From positions 1 to 64,000 of the forward strand of contig CALGOA010000050.1 of assembly GCA_937958015.1 (NCBI GenBank): 64,000 nt of DNA, given 5' to 3'. A program made the position numbers and the translations under genes. The stretch is from an uncultured Acidimicrobiales bacterium. Lineage in GTDB: Bacteria > Actinomycetota > Acidimicrobiia > Acidimicrobiales > SZUA-35. Positions within the stretch are counted from its first letter, which is position 1. Every line of letters begins with the position of its first letter. This document shows, in pieces, positions 10,953-20,790 of this stretch. Below the pieces are notes generated by a model that was given only the letters and a program-made list of their open reading frames with translations, was not told the origin of the DNA and ran no database searches.

Positions 10953-12233
10953 TCAGGTGATTCGTTTGAGCACCATCGGTCGAACGGCCGGTTCGGCGTC
11001 GGAGAAGCCGAGACTCTCAAGACACAACGTTGAGGCGAGCTCGAATCGTGACTCGTCGTCGGCATACAGACGGAAGATGGTGTCGCCGGCTTCTACTTTT
11101 TCGCCGGGTTTGTGGACACATTCAATGCCTGCGCCGTATTCGATCGTGTCTTCCTTGCGGGCTCGTCCAGCCCCCAGCCGCATCGAGGCGATGCCGACGG
11201 TGAGCGCATTCATCGAGTCGATCCAGCCCGCTTGGGGAGCGACGACATCGAAGGTGTTTGCAGCCCGTGGCAGCGGGGCCTCGGGATCTCCACTGTGGCC
11301 TCGGACGATGTCGTTGTAGATCGCCAGCGTGTCACCCGAGGCGAGCACTGCAGCCGGATCGGCATCGAGTCCGGCCAGACGGCACATTTCCTCAGCGAGC
11401 GCGATCGTGACGTCGATCAGATCGGCTGGCCCGCCGCCCTGCATCACCTCGATCGACTCGTCGACCTCGAGCGTATTTCCCACCATCTTCCCGAGCGGCA
11501 CATCCATCTGGGTGAGGAGCGCACTGGTGTTGACCCCGGCGTCCTTTCCGATCTGCACCATCGTCTCGGCCAACAACGTCGCATCGTCGACATTGGTCAT
11601 GAACGCTCCGGCCCCCACCTTCACATCGAGGACCAGGTTCTGTGTCCCGCCGGCGATTTTCTTGCTCATGATCGACGATGCGATCAGAGGAATACTGGCC
11701 ACCGTGCCGGTGGTGTCGCGCAGCTGGTAGAGCTTGGCATCGGCGGGAGCGATACGGGAACCGGCGGCTGCGAACACTCCACCGATCGTGTTGGACTGCT
11801 GGATCAACTGTTCGGGAGTGAGAAACGGATCGAAACCCGGATGGGACTGCAACTTGTCGATGGTCCCGCCGGTGTGGCCCAGACCCCGGCCTGCCAGCTG
11901 AGGCACCGAGGCCCCGCAGGCGATCATCAACGGGATCAGTATCAGCGAAACCTTGTCGCCAACGCCACCGGTGCTGTGTTTGTCGACGGTCGGGCGGACG
12001 ATGCCGGACAGATCGGCCCGGTCGCCGGTGTCGATCATCGCTTCGGTCCACGTGTGCAGTTCGGCTGCGGTCATGCCGTTGAGAAAGACCGCCATACACA
12101 ACGCAGCAGCCTGCTCGTCGGCGACGACGCCGTCGGTGTAGTTCGTGATGAACCATTGGATGGCGTCGGCGGGTAGTTCGTTGCCATCGCGCTTTTCGAT
12201 GATGACGCTCGTGGCATCCCAGCGATCGGACAT
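10953..12233 (-). CDS. deoA: Thymidine phosphorylase
   Basis: DKHSTGGVGDKVSL; LAGRGLGHTGGTIDKLQS signature. Confidence 0.95.
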   Translation of the reverse strand: MSDRWDATSVIIEKRDGNELPADAIQWFITNYTDGVVADEQAAALCMAVFLNGMTAAELHTWTEAMIDTGDRADLSGIVRPTVDKHSTGGVGDKVSLILIPLMIACGASVPQLAGRGLGHTGGTIDKLQSHPGFDPFLTPEQLIQQSNTIGGVFAAAGSRIAPADAKLYQLRDTTGTVASIPLIASSIMSKKIAGGTQNLVLDVKVGAGAFMTNVDDATLLAETMVQIGKDAGVNTSALLTQMDVPLGKMVGNTLEVDESIEVMQGGGPADLIDVTIALAEEMCRLAGLDADPAAVLASGDTLAIYNDIVRGHSGDPEAPLPRAANTFDVVAPQAGWIDSMNALTVGIASMRLGAGRARKEDTIEYGAGIECVHKPGEKVEAGDTIFRLYADDESRFELASTLCLESLGFSDAEPAVRPMVLKRIT

Positions 12234-12234
12234 A

Positions 12235-12648
12235 TCAACCTCCCTCGAGGCGGTTCAGGTCGAAGTGGCCCGGCAGTAGCGACGCAATCGGTGTCGGGCC
12301 CGATGGTGTGTCGATCACCGCGTCGGGCGCGGCGTGCTCGACCAGCAGTTGCCGACAGCGACCGCACGGGCTGCAGTAGTCGCCGGATCCCGAGACCACA
12401 ACGAGGGCCACGATCTTGCCAGCTTTGTGGCGGGCGAGGTCGGACACGATCCCGCACTCGGCGCACAGGCTGAGTCCGTAACTCACGTTTTCGACATTGC
12501 AGCCGGTCACGACCGCCCCAGACGTCGTCAGCGCTGCTGCTCCGACGTGGAAGTTCGAGTACGGAGCGTAGGAGTGTTCGGTCATCTTCCGGGCTGCGGT
12601 GCGAAGCAGGTTCCAGTCGATCTCGGGCAGGGAACCGTCGGTGCTCAT
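12235..12648 (-). CDS. cdd: Cytidine deaminase
   Basis: HSYAPYSNFHVGAA, CAE, PCGRCRQ zinc motif; ATG at 12648 overlaps upp stop (ATGA). Confidence 0.93.
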   Translation of the reverse strand: MSTDGSLPEIDWNLLRTAARKMTEHSYAPYSNFHVGAAALTTSGAVVTGCNVENVSYGLSLCAECGIVSDLARHKAGKIVALVVVSGSGDYCSPCGRCRQLLVEHAAPDAVIDTPSGPTPIASLLPGHFDLNRLEGG

Positions 12649-13289
12649 TTGTCGGTGCCGTAGATTCGGTCGCCGGCGTCGCCCAACCCGGGGGTGATGT
12701 ACTTGTTCGTGGTGAGGCCCGGATCCTTCGCCGCCAGCGTGATCGGCACATCGGGATGCGCTCCGTGCACGGCGGCGACACCTTCGGGGCAGCCGATGAT
12801 GCACAACAGGCGCAGCTTCTCGGCGCCGTTCTGTTTCAGATGGTCAAGCGCAGCTACCGCCGACCCTCCCGTGGCGAGCATCGGGTCGACCACGATGACT
12901 TCACGTTCGGCTAGGCGGCTGGGCAGTTTGTCGTAGTACCAGGACGGCTCGTGGGTTTCCTCGTCCCGCTGCATGCCGAGGTGGCCGACGCGGGCATGGG
13001 GGACCAGGGTCAGGATGGCTTCGACCATCACCAGACCGGCGCGGAGAATGCCGATGATCGCCGGCGCAGGCTGCGTGAGGATCTGGGCGGTCGCGGTGTC
13101 GACGGGCGTTTCGATCGTGGTTTCGGTGGTGGCGAGATCCCGCAGCCCTTCGTAGGCGGTGAGCAGGGTGATCTCCGAACATGTGCGTCGAAACTGTTCG
13201 GGCTGGGTTTCGACCGAACGCAGCGTTGCGACCTTGTGGCTGACCAGAGGATGTTCGACGACGCGCAGGAGTGGACCCGACTCGTTCAC
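12645..13289 (-). CDS. upp: Uracil phosphoribosyltransferase
   Basis: HPLVSHKVATLR, ILRAGLVMVEA, VVDPMLATGGSA, PGLGDAGDRIYGT. Confidence 0.95.
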   Translation of the reverse strand: MNESGPLLRVVEHPLVSHKVATLRSVETQPEQFRRTCSEITLLTAYEGLRDLATTETTIETPVDTATAQILTQPAPAIIGILRAGLVMVEAILTLVPHARVGHLGMQRDEETHEPSWYYDKLPSRLAEREVIVVDPMLATGGSAVAALDHLKQNGAEKLRLLCIIGCPEGVAAVHGAHPDVPITLAAKDPGLTTNKYITPGLGDAGDRIYGTDK

Positions 13290-14431
13290 TGGAAACGCCG
13301 GTTCATGAGAGCGGCCTCGGTTCGGCGGGCGAGCTCCCGGGCCTGTTCCATATCGTCTCCCAGAGCTGTCACATGGCCCAACTTACGCCCAGACCGCGGC
13401 CGCTTGCCATAGAGGTGCACGCTGGCCCCCTCGACCGCCAGGGCTTCGTGCAGGTGATCGGCCGGATCAACCTCTTCGTATCCGCCGATGACGTTTACGG
13501 TGACGCTGGCCTTGGCCAGTGCGTGCGTGGGACCGAGCGGCAGGTCCAAGATCGCCCGCACGTGGTTCTCGAACTGGCTTGTCGGCGCATTCTCGAGCGT
13601 GTGGTGGCCGGCGTTGTGGGGGCGGGCGGCGACCTCGTTGACGATCAGTCCGCTGGTCGTGAGGAAGAACTCGACGGCGATCACACCCACCGCATCCAGT
13701 TCGCGGGCGATCTGGCGGGCCTTCTCCATAGCCTCGGTTGCTACTTTGCTGCCGATGGCGGCGGGAGCGCGGACCTCTCGACAGGCGCCATCGGCATTGG
13801 TGACTTCGGCGACGGGATAACAGCGCGCATTGCCGCCGGGTCGCCGAGCCACCACGACGACCAGTTCTTTCACGATCGGCTGGAACTGTTCGATGAACAG
13901 TTCGCGATCCGCCTGTTCGGCCATCACCCGGAGGGCGTCGTTCTGATTGTCGACGACCCATGCGCCCCGTTCGGCTTGACCACCCGAACGAACCGATTTG
14001 ATGACCGCCGGGAAGCCGAACATCTTTGCGAAATCGAGGAGATCGTCGGGTCCCCGGAGATCGGCGTAGGGAGCAAAGTCATACCCGCGGTGGGTGAGGA
14101 ATCGTCGCTGATGCATCTTGTCCAACGCGGCGCGGAGCGCCTTGGCGCCGGGGCGGATGATCTGCCCACCGGCCTCCATGTGTTCGAGCATGCCCAGGTC
14201 GATTCGTTCGTGCTCGAAGGTGACGACCTCACAGAGTTCGGCAAACGACGCCAACGCATCGGGGTGGCGGAAGCTGGCGCCCGGTGCGGCGAGGGCCGCG
14301 GAATCGCCGGAGTCCTCGGCCATGAGGCGGGGCGTGATGCCGAGTTTCACCGCCGCACTATGAATCATTCGAGCGATCTGGCCCGACCCGACAATGCCCA
14401 GCGGGTAGATCGAAGGAAGCTCATTTGGCAC
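13286..14431 (-). CDS. purK: 5-(carboxyamino)imidazole ribonucleotide synthase
   Basis: LGIVGSGQIARM, ATP-grasp features, EVAARPHNAGHHT. Confidence 0.93.
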   Translation of the reverse strand: MPNELPSIYPLGIVGSGQIARMIHSAAVKLGITPRLMAEDSGDSAALAAPGASFRHPDALASFAELCEVVTFEHERIDLGMLEHMEAGGQIIRPGAKALRAALDKMHQRRFLTHRGYDFAPYADLRGPDDLLDFAKMFGFPAVIKSVRSGGQAERGAWVVDNQNDALRVMAEQADRELFIEQFQPIVKELVVVVARRPGGNARCYPVAEVTNADGACREVRAPAAIGSKVATEAMEKARQIARELDAVGVIAVEFFLTTSGLIVNEVAARPHNAGHHTLENAPTSQFENHVRAILDLPLGPTHALAKASVTVNVIGGYEEVDPADHLHEALAVEGASVHLYGKRPRSGRKLGHVTALGDDMEQARELARRTEAALMNRRFQ

Positions 14432-14517
14432 CCTCTCAGACTACTGCGGGCACGCCGATCACGTGATCTGCGCGGGGTTGTTTCGAGCGAGGGTGAATCT
14501 CCGGGTTTGGCCGGGGT

Positions 14518-16149
14518 TTGACCCGAACCGCGACCCGTATCGATCTAGTCTCGAACGAAGTGGATCAGAACCGTCGGCGCTTTCTCATCAGTCTTGGTTA
14601 TGGCGCCACCAGCGTCGCCGCTTTGGGTGCGATCGGAGCGGTCTCCACCACCGGCCCCTCCAACAAACCCAACCCCGATCCCACCGATCCCACCGAACCA
14701 CCGCCCGACGGTATGGCCAGCAATGAGATTCAGGTGGAAGGCCAGACGCAGGTCCCGACGACACCGCCGGTCCTCGATCCCTCCCTCATGGTCGACCCAT
14801 CGACCAACTTTGATGTTGTTCTTTCGGGCGGCCGGGTGATGGATCCGGCGACCGAATTCGATCAGGTGATGAACGTCGGAATTCTGAATGGGGTGATCGG
14901 CTACATAGGACCCGAACCGCTCACCGGTCAGACCATGATCGACGCCACCAACCAGGTGGTCGGCCCCGGGTTCATCGACATCCTCAGCTACCGACCCAAC
15001 CCTTTCGGGGTGTGGTTCAAAGTCGCCGACGGTGTCACCACCAACCTCGGGATGCACGGCATCAACAACTACGCAAATGCGTTCTTCAACCGTTTCACCG
15101 GTGCGGTGCCGGTCAACTTTGGCGGCGCCTTCCATCAGCAGTTCCATCGAGGCCTCCTGAACGCCGCCCCCGATCGTGCCCTTAGCGCCCCTCAACTCAC
15201 GAAGTTCGAGCAGGTCGCTACCGAACAGCTGGCTAACGGCTTCGCCGGAATCGCGTTCTCGCCCGAGTACGCGCCGGGAACCACGACCGATGAAATTCTC
15301 CGAATCGCAGACAAGGTGCGGGACCGCAATGGAGTTCTCTTCTTCCATGCCCGCCATAGCGACGACGAAGCGCCGGGCACCAACGCCGAGGCGGTAGCGG
15401 AGATCCTGGACGTCGCCCGTGAGACGGGACTGGGCGTCCACATCTCCCACATCACCAGCACCGGCGGCACGTTCACGATGGCCGACACGCTGGCCACGGT
15501 GAATCAGGCCCGGGCGGAGGGCATCGACGTGACAGCGTGCCTGTACCCGTACGACTTCTGGGCTACCCGGCTCGGCAGTTTCCGATTCGCCGGCGACTGG
15601 CGTCAACGATTCAGAATCGACTACGGCGATCTTCAGATCGGTGGCACCGATATTCGGCTTACCGCCGATACCTACGAACAGGCCAGGGCCGAGAACAAAC
15701 TGGTCGCGGCGTTGGGATCCATCCCTGCCGACGAGGTCGACATGGCGATGCAGGCCCCGTGGACCATCGTCGCCTCCGACGCGATCGCCGAACCCGATGG
15801 CAACAATCATCCGCGGGCCGCCGGCACCTTCGCTCGGACCCTCGGTGTCTATGTCAGAGAACGTCAGGTCCTCAGCCTGATGCAGGGACTCGGCAAGATG
15901 ACGATCCTTCCTGCCCAGCGGGTGGAGGGGATGTTGCCCGCGATGGCCCGCAAGGGTCGGATGCAGATCGGCGCTGACGCAGATATCACCGTGTTCGATC
16001 CCGCCACGATCATCGACCGGGCCACCGTCGAGGTTCCCGGAACCGAATCGGCGGGAATCAGTACCGTGCTCGTGAACGGAGTTGGTGTGCTCGAAGGCGG
16101 TGTGTTGCGCCGCGACCGCCTACCCGGCGAGGCCCTCCGAGCCAGCTGA
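14518..16149 (+). CDS. Amidohydrolase, D-aminoacylase/N-acyl-D-amino-acid deacylase-like, with Tat signal; GTG at 14560 is an alternative start
   Basis: NRRRFLISLG twin-arginine motif; DATNQVVGPGFIDILSY; FFHARHSD; HISH. Confidence 0.78.
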   Translation: MTRTATRIDLVSNEVDQNRRRFLISLGYGATSVAALGAIGAVSTTGPSNKPNPDPTDPTEPPPDGMASNEIQVEGQTQVPTTPPVLDPSLMVDPSTNFDVVLSGGRVMDPATEFDQVMNVGILNGVIGYIGPEPLTGQTMIDATNQVVGPGFIDILSYRPNPFGVWFKVADGVTTNLGMHGINNYANAFFNRFTGAVPVNFGGAFHQQFHRGLLNAAPDRALSAPQLTKFEQVATEQLANGFAGIAFSPEYAPGTTTDEILRIADKVRDRNGVLFFHARHSDDEAPGTNAEAVAEILDVARETGLGVHISHITSTGGTFTMADTLATVNQARAEGIDVTACLYPYDFWATRLGSFRFAGDWRQRFRIDYGDLQIGGTDIRLTADTYEQARAENKLVAALGSIPADEVDMAMQAPWTIVASDAIAEPDGNNHPRAAGTFARTLGVYVRERQVLSLMQGLGKMTILPAQRVEGMLPAMARKGRMQIGADADITVFDPATIIDRATVEVPGTESAGISTVLVNGVGVLEGGVLRRDRLPGEALRAS

Positions 16150-16177
16150 TGAAGGGCCCGAGCCCAGGTATCGCCCC

Positions 16178-16657
16178 ATGGTGAAACACTCGGCGGGCAT
16201 CGTGTTGTGGCGCTCCTCCCGCGAGGACGGCCATCCGGAACTTCTCCTCGCCCATCCCGGCGGCCCGTTCTGGAAGGGCAAGAATCAGCACGGATGGAGC
16301 ATTCCAAAGGGCGAATTCGATCCCGATGAGGAGAAGCCGATGCATGCCGCGCGGCGGGAATTCGCCGAAGAGCTTGGCAGCGCGGCGCCAGAGGACGACG
16401 AGTTGCTCGAACTGCCGGTCGTCAAGGCGTCCGGAAAACACATCTACCCGTTTCTGGCTAGGGGCGACTTCGATCCTGAATCGTTAGTCAGCAACATGAC
16501 CGAGATCGAATGGCCCCCTCGGTCGGGCACTCGAATCTCGATTCCCGAGGTCGATGCGGTGGCATGGATTCGCCTCGAATCAGCGCGTGAGTACCTGCAC
16601 AAGGGGCAGGCTCGGATCGTCGAGCACGTGCGGGCCGAGCTGGAGGTCCAGGACTGA
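16178..16657 (+). CDS. NUDIX hydrolase
   Basis: Nudix box GEFDPDEEKPMHAARREFAEELG. Confidence 0.9.
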   Translation: MVKHSAGIVLWRSSREDGHPELLLAHPGGPFWKGKNQHGWSIPKGEFDPDEEKPMHAARREFAEELGSAAPEDDELLELPVVKASGKHIYPFLARGDFDPESLVSNMTEIEWPPRSGTRISIPEVDAVAWIRLESAREYLHKGQARIVEHVRAELEVQD

Positions 16658-16665
16658 CACGGGCA

Positions 16666-17097
16666 TTAGAGCTTGGCGGCGAAACGGCCAACGAGCGTTC
16701 GCAGCTGCTCGACGTACTCGGCATGGGCGCTGCCCTGGCCCTCGAGCGATTCGATGAAACGCTGCATGATGTGGAACGTGACCACGCCGTGAGCAGCCAG
16801 ATCGTCCTCGGTCACCCATGCCGCAACGGTGGCCGAATGCAGCGCCCGTTCCAGTGAATGCAGCAGGAACTCGGCTTTGTCGGGTTCGAGATCTCCACGC
16901 CAGCTGAAGGACTTCTCACCAAGGTTTAACTGGGCCGCCCAGTCGTCGACCAGATCACACCAGTCGTTCAAGAGGCTCTTGGCAAACTGGCTGTCCATGT
17001 CGCCCGGCTCGGTGCGCAGATCACACATGAGTCGACGGGCGAAACGGAGCCAACCCTCCATCTGGGGGGCATCGACCGGACCGAGGTGAACCAGCAC
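16666..17097 (-). CDS. Hypothetical protein
   Basis: 143-aa ORF filling the gap with plausible composition; family not recognised. Confidence 0.55.
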   Translation of the reverse strand: MLVHLGPVDAPQMEGWLRFARRLMCDLRTEPGDMDSQFAKSLLNDWCDLVDDWAAQLNLGEKSFSWRGDLEPDKAEFLLHSLERALHSATVAAWVTEDDLAAHGVVTFHIMQRFIESLEGQGSAHAEYVEQLRTLVGRFAAKL

Positions 17098-17133
17098 ATG
17101 GAAAATCGTACCGGTCGTGGAATGATGTCGCCC

Positions 17134-18111
17134 ATGACCATTCGATTCGGTGTCTTCGGCGCCGCCCGCATCTCCGACAAGGCCCTGTACGTCCCGGCTC
17201 GTGATACCGACGGGGTTTCACTCGAAGCGATTGCCGCTCGAGACCGCAGCCGAGCCCAGGCTCACGCCGACCAGTACGGCATTACTCGGGTACTCGACAG
17301 CTACGACGCCCTGCTCGCCGATCCCGAGGTTGACGCGATCTACAACCCGCTGCCCGTCAACCTGCATCACACCTGGACTATCCGGGCACTCGAGGCTGGA
17401 AAACATGTTCTGAGCGAGAAACCCTTTGCCGCCAACGCCGACCTGGCCCGTGACATCGTGGCTGCCGCCGAGGCCAGCGGCATGGTGTGTATGGAGGCCT
17501 ACCACTGGCGTTATCACCCGTTGGCCGATCGGATTCGCCAGATCCTCGATTCGGGCGACCTCGGTGACATCGAGCGGGTCGACTCGGCGTTCGACGTGTA
17601 CATCGACCCCTCCGACGATGTACGACACTCGTTCGAGTTGAGCGGTGGTGCGCTGATGGATCTCGGCTGTTATCCGGTTCAGTGGGCCCGTTGGGTGATG
17701 CCCGGCCAGGAGCCCAGGGTTATCTCGGCCACGATGGAGCAGGGTCGCCCCAACGCTGACGTCGACACCACGATCCAGATCGAATACCCGAACGGGGTGC
17801 CCGGAACGCTCGGCACGAAGATGACGGCCGGTACCGAGTTCCACGCTGAGCTCAAGGTCACCGGCTCCAAGGCCACGCTGGTGGTGACCAACCCTCTCGC
17901 TCCCCACAACGGCAATCGGGTGGTTGTGGAGGAGCTGGGAATCGACGAGGAGATCGAGGGTCGGACCACCTACCACCATCAGATGGAGGCGTTCGTCGAT
18001 GTGGTGGTCAACGGGGCCGAGATGCCAACCGGCGGTACGGACGCCATCGCCACGATGGAGTTCATCGACGCCGCCTACGAGGCTGCCGGCCTACCTCGCC
18101 GCACCGCCTGA
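17134..18111 (+). CDS. Gfo/Idh/MocA family oxidoreductase
   Basis: IRFGVFGAARISDKAL, YNPLPVNLHHTWTIRALEAGKHVLSEKPFA. Confidence 0.92.
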   Translation: MTIRFGVFGAARISDKALYVPARDTDGVSLEAIAARDRSRAQAHADQYGITRVLDSYDALLADPEVDAIYNPLPVNLHHTWTIRALEAGKHVLSEKPFAANADLARDIVAAAEASGMVCMEAYHWRYHPLADRIRQILDSGDLGDIERVDSAFDVYIDPSDDVRHSFELSGGALMDLGCYPVQWARWVMPGQEPRVISATMEQGRPNADVDTTIQIEYPNGVPGTLGTKMTAGTEFHAELKVTGSKATLVVTNPLAPHNGNRVVVEELGIDEEIEGRTTYHHQMEAFVDVVVNGAEMPTGGTDAIATMEFIDAAYEAAGLPRRTA

Positions 18112-18112
18112 C

Positions 18113-18724
18113 ATGTCCGACGACTTCCTCTCCAACGTGTACGACCTCGACTCTCAGGAGAAGACCGACGCCTACTACTCGAAGTGGGCGCCGACGTATG
18201 ACCGGGAGTTGATCGACAACGGATACCGGTCACCGCAACGGTGCGCCGAGGCGTTGGCCCAGTTCGTCGGTCCGGATCAGCCGATTCTCGACATCGGATG
18301 TGGCACCGGCCTGTCGGGCCGGGCCCTCGCCGCGGTGGGTTTCACAAACGTCTCGGGCCAGGACGTCAATGCCGAGATGGTCGAGGTCGCCCGCGCCGCC
18401 GACATCTACCGCGAGCTCAGGGTTGTGGATCCCGCCAACTCATTCCCATTCGACGTGGGAACCTACGACGCGATGGCTGCCGTTGGAGTGATCGGCGCCG
18501 GCGCCGCACCGGCCTCGGTTCTTCCCGAGAGTCTGTCGCGGCTCGCTCCGGGCGGGCATCTGGTGTTCTCGTTCAACGATCATGTCATCGAAGACTCCGA
18601 GTATGCGGACGTGTTGGCCGAGCAGCTTGATTCCGGTGTCGCCGAGTCGGTCTTCTGTGAATACGGACCTCACATCGAGGCATTGGGATCGGGTGCGAAC
18701 GTTTACGTGCTGCGTCGGCTCTAA
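18113..18724 (+). CDS. SAM-dependent class I methyltransferase
   Basis: ILDIGCGTGLSGRAL motif I; ATG at 18113. Confidence 0.87.
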   Translation: MSDDFLSNVYDLDSQEKTDAYYSKWAPTYDRELIDNGYRSPQRCAEALAQFVGPDQPILDIGCGTGLSGRALAAVGFTNVSGQDVNAEMVEVARAADIYRELRVVDPANSFPFDVGTYDAMAAVGVIGAGAAPASVLPESLSRLAPGGHLVFSFNDHVIEDSEYADVLAEQLDSGVAESVFCEYGPHIEALGSGANVYVLRRL

Positions 18725-18727
18725 ACC

Positions 18728-19408
18728 TCAGTAGGCCATTCGGACGGGTCGATCCTCGGCGTCAGCCCGGCCGTCACCGAGCAGCGCTGCCGTTCCGGCC
18801 CGAAGATGCTGCGCGGTCACGAGCAATACGAGGGCATCCAGTGCATCCTCGACCGGCATGGTCCGGTTCGCCAGCAGATCGTCAACCTCGGAGACGCCAA
18901 ACCGCTGGCCCAGCAACTCGGTTCTGAGCTTGGCTCCCGCAGTTGACTTCTTCGGGTGGGGGAGTGGTGAACCGTACAGCCGCATGAACGCCAATTCCGG
19001 ATGGGCCTCGACGATGTGTCGGCGGCGTTCCTCCGAAACGAGGAGGGAATCTACCTCGGCGATCTTGGGTATCAGGTTGTACGCCTGGATCGAAAGGGAC
19101 TTGCCGGTCGCCGCGATCATCAGACGTTTAGCATCGGCGTAGTCGGCGGCAGCTAGAACCGAGCGGTGTGGCGGAGCAAACACCGACGAACGTCGGGGTC
19201 CCAACAGCCGTCGTGCTTGGAAGTCGCAACTGCGATCTCCAGGGAGGCCGATCGGCATATCGATCGCAACGCAACCCGGAGGTCCGGTGTCGAGATGGTG
19301 AACGAGCGCCGTCAGGTCTCTAGCGAACGAGAGGTCGACATGGCCGTCGGCGCATCGTGCGATCGCCCAGCCACCGGGAGCGCCATCGACTCCTGCGACA
19401 ACCTCCAC
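18728..19408 (-). CDS. DUF429-like protein
   Basis: GVDGAPGGWAIA, IDMPIGLP, SIQAYNLIPKIAEVD. Confidence 0.75.
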   Translation of the reverse strand: MEVVAGVDGAPGGWAIARCADGHVDLSFARDLTALVHHLDTGPPGCVAIDMPIGLPGDRSCDFQARRLLGPRRSSVFAPPHRSVLAAADYADAKRLMIAATGKSLSIQAYNLIPKIAEVDSLLVSEERRRHIVEAHPELAFMRLYGSPLPHPKKSTAGAKLRTELLGQRFGVSEVDDLLANRTMPVEDALDALVLLVTAQHLRAGTAALLGDGRADAEDRPVRMAY

Positions 19409-19416
19409 CGCCAGCC

Positions 19417-20184
19417 CTAGAGATCGGCGATGAGTTTGAATACTTCGGCGTGGGACATACCGGCCGCAGCTCCCGCCTCGGTCAGCTTGGTCTCGACCCG
19501 CTGTTCGAACTGTTCCATCGAACCACCCTCGCCTTTGATCATGGTCGACTCGAACTGGCTCTCATGTTGTTGCAGCGCCAACATTTTCATGGCGGCGAAA
19601 GCGCTGACGTCTTCGGCGTGATCGGGTTCGTCCGCCTCCCACAGCAACAGTTGATCCGGTCGAAAGTGGGGCACACCCTGTTCGGGAAAGAACTTGGGAT
19701 CGCGGGCGGCAACGATGCCTTCACACGCCAGCAGACCGGCGTGACGATGGTCAGGGTGGAGTCGGTATCGCTTCCAGGGATCGTGGCCGAGGACGATGGT
19801 GGGCCGTAGCCGACGGATCCACAGCGCAACCTGGGCCCGCGCCTGCAGGTGAGAAGGCAGTTCCCCGTCGGTGTAGCCGAGAAAGGCGACCTCACCGGTA
19901 GCTCCAAGAGCCCGTGTAGCTGCGGTCTGTTCCCGCTGCCGGGTGGCGATCAGCTCGGTCTCGTCGGTGGTTGGATCCCACGTTCCCTTCGATCCGTCGG
20001 TACATACCAGCACGCTGACCTCACAACCATCGGCCGCCCACTTGGCCAACGTTCCGCCGCATCCGAAGTCGGTGTCGTCGGGATGGGCCCCGATGGCCAA
20101 CGCCCGTTCAGGGGTTGGAAGGTTGCTGGTGTTGAGCTTCATCGTGAACGGCTCCGGGGTGAGGGGATTCTGGGCGGCGGTCAT
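19417..20184 (-). CDS. PIG-L/LmbE family deacetylase
   Basis: AIGAHPDDTDFGCGGTLAKW; HPDHRHAG. Confidence 0.92.
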   Translation of the reverse strand: MTAAQNPLTPEPFTMKLNTSNLPTPERALAIGAHPDDTDFGCGGTLAKWAADGCEVSVLVCTDGSKGTWDPTTDETELIATRQREQTAATRALGATGEVAFLGYTDGELPSHLQARAQVALWIRRLRPTIVLGHDPWKRYRLHPDHRHAGLLACEGIVAARDPKFFPEQGVPHFRPDQLLLWEADEPDHAEDVSAFAAMKMLALQQHESQFESTMIKGEGGSMEQFEQRVETKLTEAGAAAGMSHAEVFKLIADL

Positions 20185-20780
20185 GGGGTCGACCTTTCGT
20201 CGGATCGATGATCTTCGAGATAGAGCGCGAGGTCCTCTGGGGTGTCTACGTCGAGGCCCATGGTGTCATTGATGATCTCGCACGGGAGATCCAAGCGGGC
20301 CGCTTCGTCGGCGTGTTTCCGCATCGATCCCACGCCGTAGGCGAACCGGAATCCGGTGCCGGTTGGGATGCTGACGATATTGGAGCCGTCGGCGTGGCGA
20401 TCGGTCCCGACGATCACGCGGTTGTCCGTTCGGTCGAAGGTTTCGAAACCGTCGGGCGAGGCAAGGTCGCCGTGGGTCACGATGACTCTGCGGACGCCTT
20501 CATGGTCGAGTTGGTCCACTGCGGCCTGTACCGCTGGACTGAGACCGCCGCCCCGCCAGATGACCTGGGCATCGTGGGTCAACGCGAATTCCGCGACCGC
20601 CCGGCTGTTGCAAACAACGAAACGGGGAAAGTCTCTGGCTGCGGCTAGCACCCCGGCGGCAAGGGTCCGCATCAGATCCTCCCGTTCGTTTTCGGTGAGC
20701 GAGGTGCCCAGCCGACCCTTCGCCGCTGCGAACGACTTCAACGGGACCAGAACGGCAGTGGTGTTCGCCGCGGCGGTCAT
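20181..20780 (-). CDS. cofC: 2-phospho-L-lactate/phosphoenolpyruvate guanylyltransferase (F420 biosynthesis)
   Basis: LVPLKSFAAAKGRL, THGDLASP, DVDTPEDL; overlaps PIG-L gene; adjacent to gpsA. Confidence 0.85.
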   Translation of the reverse strand: MTAAANTTAVLVPLKSFAAAKGRLGTSLTENEREDLMRTLAAGVLAAARDFPRFVVCNSRAVAEFALTHDAQVIWRGGGLSPAVQAAVDQLDHEGVRRVIVTHGDLASPDGFETFDRTDNRVIVGTDRHADGSNIVSIPTGTGFRFAYGVGSMRKHADEAARLDLPCEIINDTMGLDVDTPEDLALYLEDHRSDERSTP

Positions 20781-20790
20781 CCGAGCAACG

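Noticed and set aside
11112-12176. 354-aa + strand ORF opposite deoA
   Set aside because: Antisense of thymidine phosphorylase; composition typical of a shadow frame.
13271-14521. 416-aa + strand ORF opposite purK
   Set aside because: Antisense to a gene with clear PurK motifs; high-GC shadow ORF with no recognisable domain.
14545-15810. 421-aa minus ORF opposite the Tat amidohydrolase
   Set aside because: Shadow ORF; coding motifs are on the plus strand.
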